A stretch of 27,000 bases of DNA from Lachnospiraceae bacterium (GCA_009774215.1 VSNH01000035.1:1-27000), one strand, 5' to 3'. Shown: positions 17,210-24,974, counted from the first letter of the stretch. Translations and numbers: made by a program. The notes: a model not told the origin generated them from the sequence alone.

Positions 17210-17995
17210 ATGGACGAAAAATTTATCGAAGTATCCAAGCTGCATAAAACTTTTCACAACAAAAAACAGCGGATCGAGGTTTTGAAAGGCATCGATCTTT
17301 CTGTGGAAAAGGGTGAGATTTACGGTATCGTAGGGTTCAGCGGAGCCGGCAAGTCCACGCTTGTCAGATGTATGAACCGTCTGGAAGAGCCGGACAGCGG
17401 CACGGTCAGGATCGGAGACAGCGAGATTACTTCGCTCGGAAAGGTTGCCTTAAACGAGCAGCGCAGAAAGATCGGGATGATTTTTCAACAGTTTAATTTG
17501 TTTGATTCCATGACGGTTGCACAGAACATTGCCTACCCTCTTAAGCTGACGGGCGTAAACGGAAAAGAGGCAAATGAGCGGGTGGACGAGATGCTCGCGC
17601 TTGTAGGGCTTACGGAAAAGAAACGGGCGTATCCGGGAGAGTTGTCGGGCGGGCAGAAACAGAGGGTCGGTATTGCAAGGGCATTGGCGAACCGTCCGGA
17701 TGTGCTTTTGTCCGACGAGGCGACCAGCGCGCTGGATCCACAGACGACATTGTCCGTGTTGGATCTTTTGAAAGAAATCAACGAGAAGCTGGGGCTCACG
17801 ATCATCTTGATTACGCACGAGCTGGAGGTAATCAAGTATGCGTGTCACAGGATGGCGGTTATGGAGGACGGGAGGATTTTGGAGCAGGGATTTGTGAAGG
17901 ATATTTTCCGGAATCCGCATTGCGAGACGGCAAGAAACTTTATCGGCGTTTATAACCGGTTTAGAAGTGAAGAGCAGCGGGAGGACATACGATGA
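17210..17995 (+). CDS. metN: Methionine-type ABC transporter ATP-binding protein, short form
   Basis: ATPase subunit of an importer for methionine or a related amino acid. Walker A is GFSGAGKST, the signature is LSGGQKQRVGIARAL, Walker B is VLLSDEATSALD and the switch His follows in ITHELEVIKY. The best-known MetN proteins are about 340 residues and carry a C-terminal NIL/ACT-like domain that binds methionine and inhibits transport; this one is 261 residues and ends soon after the ATPase core, so it lacks that domain. The gene overlaps metI by four bases (ATGA) and a lipoprotein of the MetQ family follows, which supports the methionine family over other amino acids. The ribosome binding site is weak (GGAAAACAGA). 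Confidence 0.88.
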   Translation: MDEKFIEVSKLHKTFHNKKQRIEVLKGIDLSVEKGEIYGIVGFSGAGKSTLVRCMNRLEEPDSGTVRIGDSEITSLGKVALNEQRRKIGMIFQQFNLFDSMTVAQNIAYPLKLTGVNGKEANERVDEMLALVGLTEKKRAYPGELSGGQKQRVGIARALANRPDVLLSDEATSALDPQTTLSVLDLLKEINEKLGLTIILITHELEVIKYACHRMAVMEDGRILEQGFVKDIFRNPHCETARNFIGVYNRFRSEEQREDIR

Positions 17996-18702
17996 GCCTG
18001 TACAAATATTCCTTTTGGGAAGTGTTTAAGCATTCCTTCAGCGCCGAGGTTTGGGACAAAGTGCTGCCTGCCATCGGCGAGACGATGTATATGGTTGCGG
18101 TTTCGTCCGTATTCGTTCTGATTTTTGGCATTCTGCTTGGATTGGTATTGGTGATGACGAGCAGGGAAGGGCTGGTGCCCTGCAGGGCGGTGCACAGTGT
18201 TCTCGGTGCGGTCATCAACTGTTTCCGCTCTCTGCCGCAGGTGATTATCATCATTGTGATGCTGCCCGTGGCGAGGGCGCTTGTCGGAAAGTCCTATGGC
18301 TCCAACGCCTGCATTATCTCGTTGATTGCAAGCTGTGTGCCGCTTTTTGCAAGACTTGTGGAGAGCAGTCTTTTGGAGATTGACAAGGGAAAAATCGAAG
18401 CGGCGAAGGCGATGGGAAGCGGGAATATGAGAATCCTGTTTACGATCATGGTGCCGGAAACCCTGCCGTCCCTGATTCGTGCTTTCACCAACGCGGTTGT
18501 GATCGTGATTTCCATGACGGCTCTGGCTGGCAGCTTTGGCGCAGGCGGAATCGGCTATGTTGCGGTTACTTACGGATATACGCGTTATCGACATGATCTT
18601 CTGTTTGCTACTATAATCGTGCTGATCGTGATCGTGCAGGCGGTGCAGCTTGTGGGGGACGCCATTTCCAAAATGATTTTAAAGAAGCGGCATCTGATCT
18701 GA
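17992..18702 (+). CDS. metI: Methionine-type ABC transporter permease
   Basis: Membrane permease of the MetI family, 236 residues with about five or six membrane segments. The region EIDKGKIEAAKAMGSG, followed by ILFTIMVPETLPSL, is the EAA loop that contacts the ATPase. The stretch ALAGSFGAGGIGYVAVTYGY near the C-terminus is typical of MetI. The start codon overlaps the metN stop, so both are translated as one unit. Confidence 0.93.
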   Translation: MSLYKYSFWEVFKHSFSAEVWDKVLPAIGETMYMVAVSSVFVLIFGILLGLVLVMTSREGLVPCRAVHSVLGAVINCFRSLPQVIIIIVMLPVARALVGKSYGSNACIISLIASCVPLFARLVESSLLEIDKGKIEAAKAMGSGNMRILFTIMVPETLPSLIRAFTNAVVIVISMTALAGSFGAGGIGYVAVTYGYTRYRHDLLFATIIVLIVIVQAVQLVGDAISKMILKKRHLI

Positions 18703-18784
18703 TTCCCGCGGGCAATGAGCCGGGCGGTTAAAAAACCGGATGGTCTTTGTCGGGAAAACGCAGAGAGGTTTATATAGCATTTAC

Positions 18785-18798
18785 GATGCCGCGGCATC
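18785..18798. promoter_or_regulatory. Perfect 14-base palindrome before metQ
   Basis: GATGCCGCGGCATC is self-complementary over all 14 bases and lies in the 153-base gap between metI and metQ. A smaller hairpin (CGGTT-AAAA-AACCG) lies upstream near 18725-18740. Either could be an mRNA stability or processing signal that raises metQ output over metNI, or a regulator site. Function is inferred only. Confidence 0.35.
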
Positions 18799-18855
18799 TT
18801 AAATGAATATATGATTGTCACGGCGGTAAACCGCTTTGACGGAATGGAGGAGATT

Positions 18856-19788
18856 ATGAAAAAGAAACTGGCAGTTTTATTGGTGACGACTGTGACAGCG
18901 GCCGCGATGCTTACAGGCTGTGGCGGCGGTCAGGAGTCCGCGGCGCCGGGCGAACAGCCTGCGCAGGAGCCCGCGGCGGAAACAGTGGAGGAAGTCGAGG
19001 TCAACGAGCCGGAGGCAGTTCCCGTTGAGGAGGAGAGCACGGAAGATGCGGCACAAGCTTCCGACAAGGTGGTGCTCAAATGCGTATGCGACCTGACGCC
19101 CCACAGCGAGATTTTGAATGCGGCTGCGGATCAGCTCGCGCAGGAAGGCATCGAGCTGGATATCGTATCTACCACATGGGATGCCACATGGAACGATATG
19201 CTGATAGACGGCGATATTGACTTTGCTTATTTTATGCATGTACCTGCAATGGAGAGCATTGAGGAAGAGATGGGCGCGACGCTGTACAGCATGGGCGGTG
19301 TCCATGTGGAACCTTATGCATGTTTTTCTGACAAGTATGCGTCCAAGGACGAGTTTCCCGAGAATGCGGTGATTGCGATTCCCAACGATTCCTCCAACGA
19401 GTACAGGGCGCTTAAGGTGCTGGAGAAGGAAGGGTTTTTGAAGCTGAATCCGGATATGACGGCGATCGACGCATCCGTTGATCAGATTGAGGAATATACG
19501 ATTCCGATTGAGATTGTGGAGATGGATCAGGCGAATATCATTCCTTCCGCGGCGGATTTTGACGCGTATTTTGTAAATGTCAACAGGGCGTTAGAAGCAA
19601 ATATTGATACGACTGCTTACCTGATGAGAGAGGGCGAGGATTCCGAGTATGCCAATATCATTACCGTGACAGAGGCGAATAAGGACAACGAGGCGATCAA
19701 GAAGCTGGTGAGCGTGCTGCAGTCCGACGAGACGAAGAAGTTTATTGAGGAAAACTTCAACGGCGCGGTGATTCCCGCGAAGCAGTAA
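18856..19788 (+). CDS. metQ: Methionine-type substrate-binding lipoprotein (NlpA/MetQ family)
   Basis: Extracytoplasmic binding protein of the importer, tethered to the outer face of the membrane. I take ATG 18856 as start because GGAGG lies five bases before it and the protein then begins MKKKLAVLL, a lipoprotein signal ending in the lipobox LTGC with Cys22 as the lipidated residue; an upstream ATG at 18811 has no such support. An acidic, Ala/Pro-rich linker (about 25-65) precedes the NlpA domain, which shows TPHSEILNAA, YFMHVPAM, the NDSSNEYRAL motif and ANIIPSAADFDAYFVN. The family binds methionine, its D form or related compounds; specificity is not visible. Confidence 0.93.
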   Translation: MKKKLAVLLVTTVTAAAMLTGCGGGQESAAPGEQPAQEPAAETVEEVEVNEPEAVPVEEESTEDAAQASDKVVLKCVCDLTPHSEILNAAADQLAQEGIELDIVSTTWDATWNDMLIDGDIDFAYFMHVPAMESIEEEMGATLYSMGGVHVEPYACFSDKYASKDEFPENAVIAIPNDSSNEYRALKVLEKEGFLKLNPDMTAIDASVDQIEEYTIPIEIVEMDQANIIPSAADFDAYFVNVNRALEANIDTTAYLMREGEDSEYANIITVTEANKDNEAIKKLVSVLQSDETKKFIEENFNGAVIPAKQ

Positions 19789-19806
19789 AACGAAAATGAG
19801 CGGGTG

Positions 19807-19855
19807 AAAGGTATTGTCAACTCTTACAAACGAGAGGTTGACAATACCTTTTTTT
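19807..19855 (+). terminator. Terminator after metQ
   Basis: AAAGGTATTGTCAAC (19807-19821) pairs perfectly over 15 bases with GTTGACAATACCTTT (19837-19851), and a T run continues to 19855. It stands 19 bases after the metQ stop. The same DNA also reads as a BirA operator and holds the bioY -35 box; see the next two entries. Confidence 0.85.
19814..19844. promoter_or_regulatory. Probable BirA operator for bioY
   Basis: TTGTCAAC at 19814-19821 and GTTGACAA at 19837-19844 are perfect inverted half-sites separated by 15 bases. This fits the known bacterial BirA operator form TTGTnAAC-N14-16-GTTnACAA, at which biotin protein ligase represses biotin genes when biotin is plentiful. The position just upstream of a biotin transporter gene, covering its -35 box, supports the call. 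Confidence 0.75.
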
Positions 19856-19867
19856 CTGTGTTAAGAT
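19838..19867 (+). promoter_or_regulatory. Probable bioY promoter
   Basis: TTGACA at 19838-19843 lies inside the right half-site of the BirA operator. TTAAGA at 19861 (17-base gap) or TAAGAT at 19862 (18-base gap) serves as the -10 box. BirA bound there would block RNA polymerase. Confidence 0.65.
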
Positions 19868-19916
19868 AATTTCGCACAGAAAGAGAGTGTGCAGACGCAC
19901 ACAGAGGAGGAAGTAT

Positions 19917-20513
19917 ATGAATCGTGAAATGCGTGTAGACACAGAAACGATACAGACAAGGACGGCGCGGAGGGGAAAGACCTATGACATGGCGTATATC
20001 GGTGTGTTTGTAGGGCTGATGGCTGTCTGTTCGTGGATTTCCATTCCGACGGCGGTTCCCTTTACCCTTCAGACCTTTGCAGTCTTTCTGGCGGTGACGG
20101 TCATGGGCGGGAAACGCGGTACATTGGCGGTTGTCGTTTATTTACTGCTTGGAATGGCAGGCGTTCCGATTTTTGCAGAATTTTCAGCTGGACCGGGCGT
20201 GCTGTTTGGCACGACAGGCGGTTACCTGATCGGCTTCATCTTTGCTGCGCTGCTCATGTGGCTGATTGAGAGACTGTTTGGCAGAAAACTCCCGGTGCAG
20301 GCAGTTTCCGTGCTCCTGGGCATGGTGACATATTATGTAATCGGGACTGTCTGGTTTATGGTCGTATATGGAAGTATTAACGAACCTGTCAGCCTGATGA
20401 CGGCGCTGGGGTGGTGCGTGATTCCTTTCGTCATTCCGGATTTGGTCAAGGCGGCGTTGGCGCTGAGCTTCGGCAATGCCCTGAGAAAACCGCTTGCAGG
20501 GTTAATAGACTGA
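19917..20513 (+). CDS. bioY: Biotin transporter substrate-capture subunit BioY
   Basis: Membrane S component that binds biotin and works alone or with the shared EcfAA'T energy module. I take ATG 19917 as start because GAGGAGG (19904-19910) stands six bases before it. The 198-residue protein has about six membrane segments and the BioY patterns PFTLQTFAVFLAV, GGKRGTLAVVVYLLLG and GAGVP-like AGVPIFAEFSAGPGVLFG with GGYLIGF. No ATPase or T component is adjacent, as is usual for group II ECF transporters, whose energy module is encoded elsewhere. It is a single-gene unit behind the BirA operator. Confidence 0.95.
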   Translation: MNREMRVDTETIQTRTARRGKTYDMAYIGVFVGLMAVCSWISIPTAVPFTLQTFAVFLAVTVMGGKRGTLAVVVYLLLGMAGVPIFAEFSAGPGVLFGTTGGYLIGFIFAALLMWLIERLFGRKLPVQAVSVLLGMVTYYVIGTVWFMVVYGSINEPVSLMTALGWCVIPFVIPDLVKAALALSFGNALRKPLAGLID

Positions 20514-20746
20514 AATATGGCATTCTCTGTATAGAGGTAAGACAGGTAAAAGAGAAATCTATTATTATACCAGTGCGCCATTTTCCAATTGCATACACTT
20601 TTTGCGAAGTCCAGAATTTCCTTATACAAGGCGTTTGAGGGAGGCGATGCGGTGGCATCGTAGACCGAAAACAACGCAGTAGAAGGGAATGTTGGCAAGC
20701 AAAAAAGGATAGTTAATTGGTAAATGGAGCACCAGGAGAGTTCGAG

Positions 20747-21172
20747 ATGATATACAGGATAAGAGCACATCATGGCATGTGCTTTTCCTTTTTTCAGGGG
20801 AAAGGCTACAGCGGTGAATTTACGGAAAATATGTGGGAAATGAAGAAAAAGCTGGCGCAGGATCCGGAGGTGATTCTGTGTGATGAGACGGACGACGTGT
20901 GCGCGCATTGTCCGAACAACGAAGAGGGAGTCTGCATTTCTGCCGAAAAAGCGGATGAATATGACCGACAGGTGCTTGCCCGATGCGGGATTACTGTCGG
21001 CTGTCGGATCAGATGGGAGGAATTTGCGCGTCTCGTGGAGGAGCGCATTTTGTCCGAGGGCAAACGCGAAGAGATCTGCGGGGACTGCCAGTGGACGGCG
21101 CTTTGCTGCGCTTCTTTTAAAGAATGCAAAGCTGCAGAGGCTGGCTGGCAAGAGGGCCGCCGATTTTTATGA
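20747..21172 (+). CDS. Cysteine-rich DUF1284 protein
   Basis: A 141-residue soluble protein with IRAHHGMC at the N-terminus, the hallmark of the DUF1284 family. It has 12 cysteines (12, 45, 52, 55, 63, 80, 86, 111, 114, 120, 121, 127), several in CxxC pairs (52/55 and 111/114), which suggests iron-sulfur or zinc binding. The family's role is unknown. I chose ATG 20747 because AGGAGAG lies a proper distance before it and the family motif begins there. It follows bioY after 233 bases; in that gap I see only a small hairpin (GATGC-GGTG-GCATC near 20646-20660) and no recognisable gene or riboswitch. A terminator hairpin follows the gene. Confidence 0.8.
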   Translation: MIYRIRAHHGMCFSFFQGKGYSGEFTENMWEMKKKLAQDPEVILCDETDDVCAHCPNNEEGVCISAEKADEYDRQVLARCGITVGCRIRWEEFARLVEERILSEGKREEICGDCQWTALCCASFKECKAAEAGWQEGRRFL

Positions 21173-21215
21173 ATATGCGATTTCATTGGAGAATGCCTGC
21201 ATTGATTCATATAGT

Positions 21216-21270
21216 GGCAGTGCAGACATGACAGATGCTTTCTGTCGTGCCCACACTGCCGTTTTGTTTT
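21216..21270 (+). terminator. Terminator after the DUF1284 gene
   Basis: GGCAGTG (21216-21222) pairs with CACTGCC (21254-21260). An inner stem (GACAGA with TCTGTC) extends the hairpin, and GTTTTGTTTT follows. It lies between the DUF1284 gene and the convergent asnA gene. The T tract fits + strand termination; the other strand has no T tract. Confidence 0.7.
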
Positions 21271-21282
21271 ACATGCCGATGG

Positions 21283-22293
21283 TCAAAGAAGCTGTATGCC
21301 GCCAGCCAGCGCTTCCCTCGTCACATCCTCAGGCCAGAGGGAGCACTGCACCTCTCCAATGTGGGCTTTGCGCAGGAAGAACATGCAGATTCTCGACTGT
21401 CCGATGCCCCCGCCGATGGTGAAGGGCAGCGTTTCCTCGATGACCCCCTTCTGGAAGGGCAGTTCGGCCCGCTCGGGGCAGCCCGCCTTGTCAAGCTGGG
21501 AGAGAAGCGCGTCCTTGTCCACGCGGATACCCATGGAGGATAATTCCAGCGCGATATCGAGCACGGGATAATAGACCAGAATGTCCGCGTTGAGCGTCCA
21601 GTCGTCGTAGTCCGGCGCGCGGCCGTCGTGCTTTTCGCCGGAAGCCAGTAAATCGCCAATCTGCATGAGGCAGACCGCGCCCTTTTCTCTGGTAATCAGG
21701 TATTCCCGCTCCTTCGGCGTGGTGCCGGGATAGAGATCTTCAAGCGCCTGCGTGGTGATGAAAAAGATGTCGTGGGGCAGGATCTCGTCTATGTAATCGT
21801 ATTGGATGGCCATGTATTTTTCGGTCTTGCGCAGCGCCTTATAGACCAATTTCACCGTTTCCTTCAGATAATCGAGACATCGCTCCTCGCGGGAGATGAC
21901 CTTTTCCCAGTCCCACTGATCCACGTAGATGGAGTGGATGTTGTCCGTGGCCTCGTCCCTGCGGATGGCGCTCATGTCGGTGTAAAGCCCCTCCCCGTGG
22001 GAAAAGCCGTATTTGCCCAGAGCCATGCGCTTCCATTTCGCCAGAGAGTGCACGATCTCGGCAGGGGCGTCGTCCTGCTCCTTGATACCGAAGGTGACGG
22101 GCCGTTCCACGCCGTTTAAGTTATCGTTTAGGCCGGACGCCGGCTCCACGAAAAGAGGTGCGGATACCCGCAGCAGACGCAGTCTTTCGGCAAGCTGCAC
22201 CTGAAAAAAATCCTTGACCGTCTTGATGCCGATCTGGGTGTCGTGCAGATTCAGCGCAGATCTGTAATCCTGTGGAATGATTAAATTGTCCAT
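21283..22293 (-). CDS. asnA: Aspartate-ammonia ligase (asparagine synthetase A)
   Basis: Makes asparagine from aspartate, ammonia and ATP in the cytoplasm. The fold is that of class II aminoacyl-tRNA synthetases. The 336 residues match AsnA throughout: KTVKDFFQVQLAERLRLLRV and SAPLFVEPASGLNDNLNG at the start, HSLAKWKRMALGKYGF, DQWDWEKVI, LPHDIFFITTQALEDLYP, and GGGIGQSRICMFFL at the C-terminus, the class II motif 3 with its ATP-binding Arg. Length and motifs are normal. The ribosome binding site on the - strand (GTGAGG) is about 11 bases from the ATG. A near neighbour on the same strand encodes a small membrane protein; there is no sign of functional linkage. Confidence 0.96.
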   Translation of the reverse strand: MDNLIIPQDYRSALNLHDTQIGIKTVKDFFQVQLAERLRLLRVSAPLFVEPASGLNDNLNGVERPVTFGIKEQDDAPAEIVHSLAKWKRMALGKYGFSHGEGLYTDMSAIRRDEATDNIHSIYVDQWDWEKVISREERCLDYLKETVKLVYKALRKTEKYMAIQYDYIDEILPHDIFFITTQALEDLYPGTTPKEREYLITREKGAVCLMQIGDLLASGEKHDGRAPDYDDWTLNADILVYYPVLDIALELSSMGIRVDKDALLSQLDKAGCPERAELPFQKGVIEETLPFTIGGGIGQSRICMFFLRKAHIGEVQCSLWPEDVTREALAGGIQLL

Positions 22294-22391
22294 GTGTCGT
22301 CATACCTCACTTTTTACTTATTATTTAACCGTTTTTACGGCAGGAACAAAAGAAAAATTTTTACCGGGTCTTTTCGAGCGTCCACGCGGCG

Positions 22392-22601
22392 TTATCCGGC
22401 AAGAACATCCCAAAATAGAAGGATATCGCCCCCAATACCGCAAATCAGAACGATCACGCCGCATAGTTTCACGTATTTTTTGGCGACAATGTTCGGAAAA
22501 ACTCTCTGAATCATATCGTAGGGGGCCATTAGCAGAAAAAGTCCGGCAGCCGTTAAAACAATGAACGGGAGAGCGTCGGAAAGAAGTGATAGAATATCCA
22601 T
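22392..22601 (-). CDS. Small two-helix membrane protein of unknown function
   Basis: A 69-residue protein with two hydrophobic segments, one near residues 10-27 (LPFIVLTAAGLFLLMAP) and one near 50-65 (LCGVIVLICGIGGDILLF), joined by a basic loop (VFPNIVAKKYVKL). I chose the ATG at 22601 because AGGAGG stands nine bases before it on the - strand; a start 18 bases further up would overlap that site. It lies 98 bases upstream of asnA on the same strand. That gap holds a small CCGT-AAAA-ACGG hairpin and no clear promoter. Function unknown. Confidence 0.7.
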   Translation of the reverse strand: MDILSLLSDALPFIVLTAAGLFLLMAPYDMIQRVFPNIVAKKYVKLCGVIVLICGIGGDILLFWDVLAG

Positions 22602-22695
22602 ATGTATAAACCTCCTCATTAAAAAGCTCCTTAACAGTATAGCAGAAATACCGGTGCGTTTCCAGTACCGTAATTGTACTGAGGCAGAAAACAGG

Positions 22696-22839
22696 AACAG
22701 TTCAGCTCAGGACTTTGCACTTGGCTGCAAAGTCCGTGAGAATATGTAGAGGTTCTGAAGAATCCGGTCTCTTTGCCGAAGGCAAAACTGGAATAGACCG
22801 GATTCGGTAACTAGGAAGCCGAAGGCTGAATAGTTACCG
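22696..22839. repeat. Intergenic repeat, copy 1, with three stacked hairpins
   Basis: Three hairpins follow one another: GGACTTTGCA (22710-22719) with TGCAAAGTCC (22726-22735); AATCCGGTCT (22761-22770) with AGACCGGATT (22795-22804), enclosing TTTGCC-GAA-GGCAAA; and CGGTAACTA (22805-22813) with TAGTTACCG (22831-22839), enclosing AGCC-GAA-GGCT. The first 55 bases match copy 2 at 26493-26545. This is the main content of the 360-base gap 22602-22961, which has no gene. The rest of the gap holds a further imperfect hairpin at 22857-22913 in the leader of the regulator gene. Confidence 0.8.
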
Positions 22840-22961
22840 AAAACAGGGTAAAATGGACAGGACAACCCATGTCCCATAGAGAAAACAAGGGGAATGCCCG
22901 CTTGCTGTCCTGTTTATATGATGCAGAAAGTGTTATTCTTTTTTATAAAGGAGGACACAGA

Positions 22962-23457
22962 ATGATGGACCAGATGAAAATAGGGATGTTTTTTTAAGGA
23001 GCTGCGAAAAGAAAAGGGGCTTACGCAGGAACAGCTTGCACAGCGCCTGCGGGTATCACGGCGGACGGTATCCAGATGGGAGACGGGCAGTAATATGCCG
23101 GATCTGGACATTCTGATAGAAATGTCTGATTATTATGAAGTGGAACTGCGGGAACTGCTCGACGGAGAAAGGAAAGATGAAAAGATGGATAAAGAATTGG
23201 AAGAAGCGGTATTAAAAGTGGCGGATTACAGCAATGAAGAAAAACAGAAAATTACGAGGCGTATGCATGTGTTGTTTATCGGCGGACTGCTTGCGGCGAT
23301 TGTTTACTTAGTTCTATTATTTACGGATCATGCCGACAATTTCTTCGGCGGCTTCTGTCAGGGCGTGACGCTCGGCATGATGATCGTCGGCGTCGTTATG
23401 ACGAGTAAATACGCGGCAAGAATCCGTGCATACAAAAAGAGACTTTTGGCAAAATAA
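22962..23457 (+). pseudogene. HTH (Xre-type) regulator with two-helix membrane tail, frameshifted in a T7 run
   Basis: ATG 22962, behind AAGGAGG, starts MMDQMKIGMFF and then meets TAA at 22995 directly after seven T residues (22989-22995). Removing one T joins this to a continuous frame to 23457: KELRKEKGLTQEQLAQ, then RVSRRTVSRWETGSNMPDL, a classic Xre helix-turn-helix, then a charged linker, two membrane segments (VLFIGGLLAAIVYLVLLF and GVTLGMMIVGVVM) and a basic tail. The joined product is about 164 residues. The downstream frame has no ATG, GTG or TTG before the HTH, so the DNA-binding part needs the frameshift to be bypassed. An ATG at 23095 would give only the tail. It may be a true mutation, a sequencing error in the homopolymer, phase variation, or slippage. 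Confidence 0.8.
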
Positions 23458-23458
23458 A

Positions 23459-23520
23459 CAAAAAATCCCGGAGATCATCATGCCGAGTAGTCGGATGATT
23501 GGCTCCGGGATTCTTTTGTT
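23459..23520. terminator. Two-way terminator between convergent genes
   Basis: AATCCCGGAG (23464-23473) pairs with CTCCGGGATT (23503-23512), with an inner ATCAT/ATGAT stem. A T-rich tract follows on the + strand (CTTTTGTTT), and an A run before the stem gives a T run on the - strand. It can end both the regulator gene and the convergent symporter gene. Confidence 0.85.
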
Positions 23521-23541
23521 TCATAGAAAGGAGGATGGCAA

Positions 23542-24939
23542 TCAGAAGGAAATCCCGAACGACTGCAATAACAGCATAAATAACAGCAACGGGGCAATCA
23601 CCGTAATCATCGCGATATACAGGCGTTTCCGGCCAAACCTGTGCTCGCCCTGGGTCACCTCGTCGATGATGACCTTGGGTTTTACGACCCAGCCGATCAG
23701 AATACAGGTCAAAAGCGCCACAAGCGGCATCAGGCAGTTGTTGCTGATATAGTCCATCAAATCCAGAAGCTGGCCTACAGAGCCGTTGGGCAGCTTTAAC
23801 TCAAAGTATAAGAAATTATATCCAAAACAGACAGTCATCCCGACGATCAGACCGTAAGCGGTAACAAGCGCCGCGCTCTTTTTTCTGGACAGATGGAACT
23901 TGTCCACCAGGCTGGCGACAATGGCTTCCATGATGGACACGGCGGAGGTCACCGCCGCAAAGGCGACCATCACAAAGAACAGGATGCCGACGACTGTCCC
24001 CACCCATCCCATCTCTGCAAAAATCTTCGGCAGGGAGATAAACATGAGTCCCGGTCCGGCGGACATGCCCTCGGTTCCCATGAAAACATAGACGGCAGGG
24101 ACGATCATCAGACCCGCAAGCAGGGCGACCACGGTATCAAAAATCTCGATCTGGTTGATGGAAGGCATCAGATCCACGTCCTTTTTCACGTAAGAGCCGT
24201 ATGCTACCATGATGCCCATGGCGACGCTGATGGAGTAAAACAGTTGACCCAGCGCATCCATAATTACAAGGAAAAGCTCCTGCAGGGTTACGCCCTCAAA
24301 ATTGGGGAGCAGATATATTTTCAGCCCATCCAGGCCGGTTCTCTCAAGCCCGGCAGCGTCCGTGTGCTTGAGTGTCAGCGCGTAAAAGGAAATACCGATA
24401 ATCAGGACAAGAAGCAGAGGCATGATAAATTTACTTGCCCGTTCAATGCCTTTGTCTACGCCGCCGAAGATAATAACCGAGGAAAGCACCGTAAAAATGA
24501 CCATGAAGACCACGGGGCTGATCTGCCGGGAGATAAACCCGGTAAAATAACCGTCAGCGGCGGCGTCCGCCGTTTTTCCGGTGATAAAGACCGTGAGATA
24601 CTTTAATACCCAGCCGCCGATGGCGAGGTAATAAGGTAAAATGATAATCGGTACAAGACTTGCCAGAATGCCGAGTCCCTTCCATTTCGGGTGAATCACC
24701 CCATAGGCAGTGAGCGGACTCTGCCCGGTCTTTCTGCCGATCGCGATCTCCGTCGTGAGCAGCGTAAAGCCGAAAGTCAGCGCCAGGATAATATAGCAGA
24801 AAATAAACAGTCCGCCGCCGTCCTTTGCCGCAAGGTAAGGGAACCGCCAAATATTGCCGAGTCCCACCGCGCTGCCTGCCGCCGCCAGAACGAATCCGAT
24901 TCTGCCTGTAAAGTTTCCTCTTTTCTTAGTTGTTTCCAT
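23542..24939 (-). CDS. Sodium-dependent transporter, neurotransmitter:sodium symporter (SNF/LeuT) family
   Basis: Membrane symporter that uses the sodium gradient to take up amino acids or related amines. The N-terminal helix 1 motif GFVLAAAGSAVGLGNIWRFP is the family hallmark, containing the unwound region that binds sodium and substrate; FTLLTTEIAIGRKTGQ and the central SISVAMGIMVAYGSY follow. At 465 residues with 11 or 12 membrane segments it has the length usual for bacterial members. I chose ATG 24939 because GAGGATGG precedes it; an upstream in-frame ATG at 24963 has no ribosome binding site. The substrate cannot be told from sequence. It has its own promoter and shares a two-way terminator. 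Confidence 0.94.
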   Translation of the reverse strand: METTKKRGNFTGRIGFVLAAAGSAVGLGNIWRFPYLAAKDGGGLFIFCYIILALTFGFTLLTTEIAIGRKTGQSPLTAYGVIHPKWKGLGILASLVPIIILPYYLAIGGWVLKYLTVFITGKTADAAADGYFTGFISRQISPVVFMVIFTVLSSVIIFGGVDKGIERASKFIMPLLLVLIIGISFYALTLKHTDAAGLERTGLDGLKIYLLPNFEGVTLQELFLVIMDALGQLFYSISVAMGIMVAYGSYVKKDVDLMPSINQIEIFDTVVALLAGLMIVPAVYVFMGTEGMSAGPGLMFISLPKIFAEMGWVGTVVGILFFVMVAFAAVTSAVSIMEAIVASLVDKFHLSRKKSAALVTAYGLIVGMTVCFGYNFLYFELKLPNGSVGQLLDLMDYISNNCLMPLVALLTCILIGWVVKPKVIIDEVTQGEHRFGRKRLYIAMITVIAPLLLFMLLLQSFGISF

Positions 24940-24974
24940 GTTTCCATCCTCTTCCTTTTGCATATAATATGTTG

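Noticed and set aside
18811..18855. Upstream ATG as the metQ start
   Set aside because: It has no ribosome binding site and would put 15 residues before a typical lipoprotein signal; the ATG at 18856 has GGAGG at the right distance.
20514..20746. tRNA or riboswitch between bioY and the DUF1284 gene
   Set aside because: I found no cloverleaf or known aptamer pattern, only one short hairpin; a possible promoter (TTGCGA and TATACA) has only a 15-base gap and is too weak to call.
23095..23457. A separate 120-residue gene starting at the internal ATG
   Set aside because: This ATG lies inside the HTH domain coding sequence (SNMPDL) with no ribosome binding site; the reading frame belongs to the frameshifted regulator.
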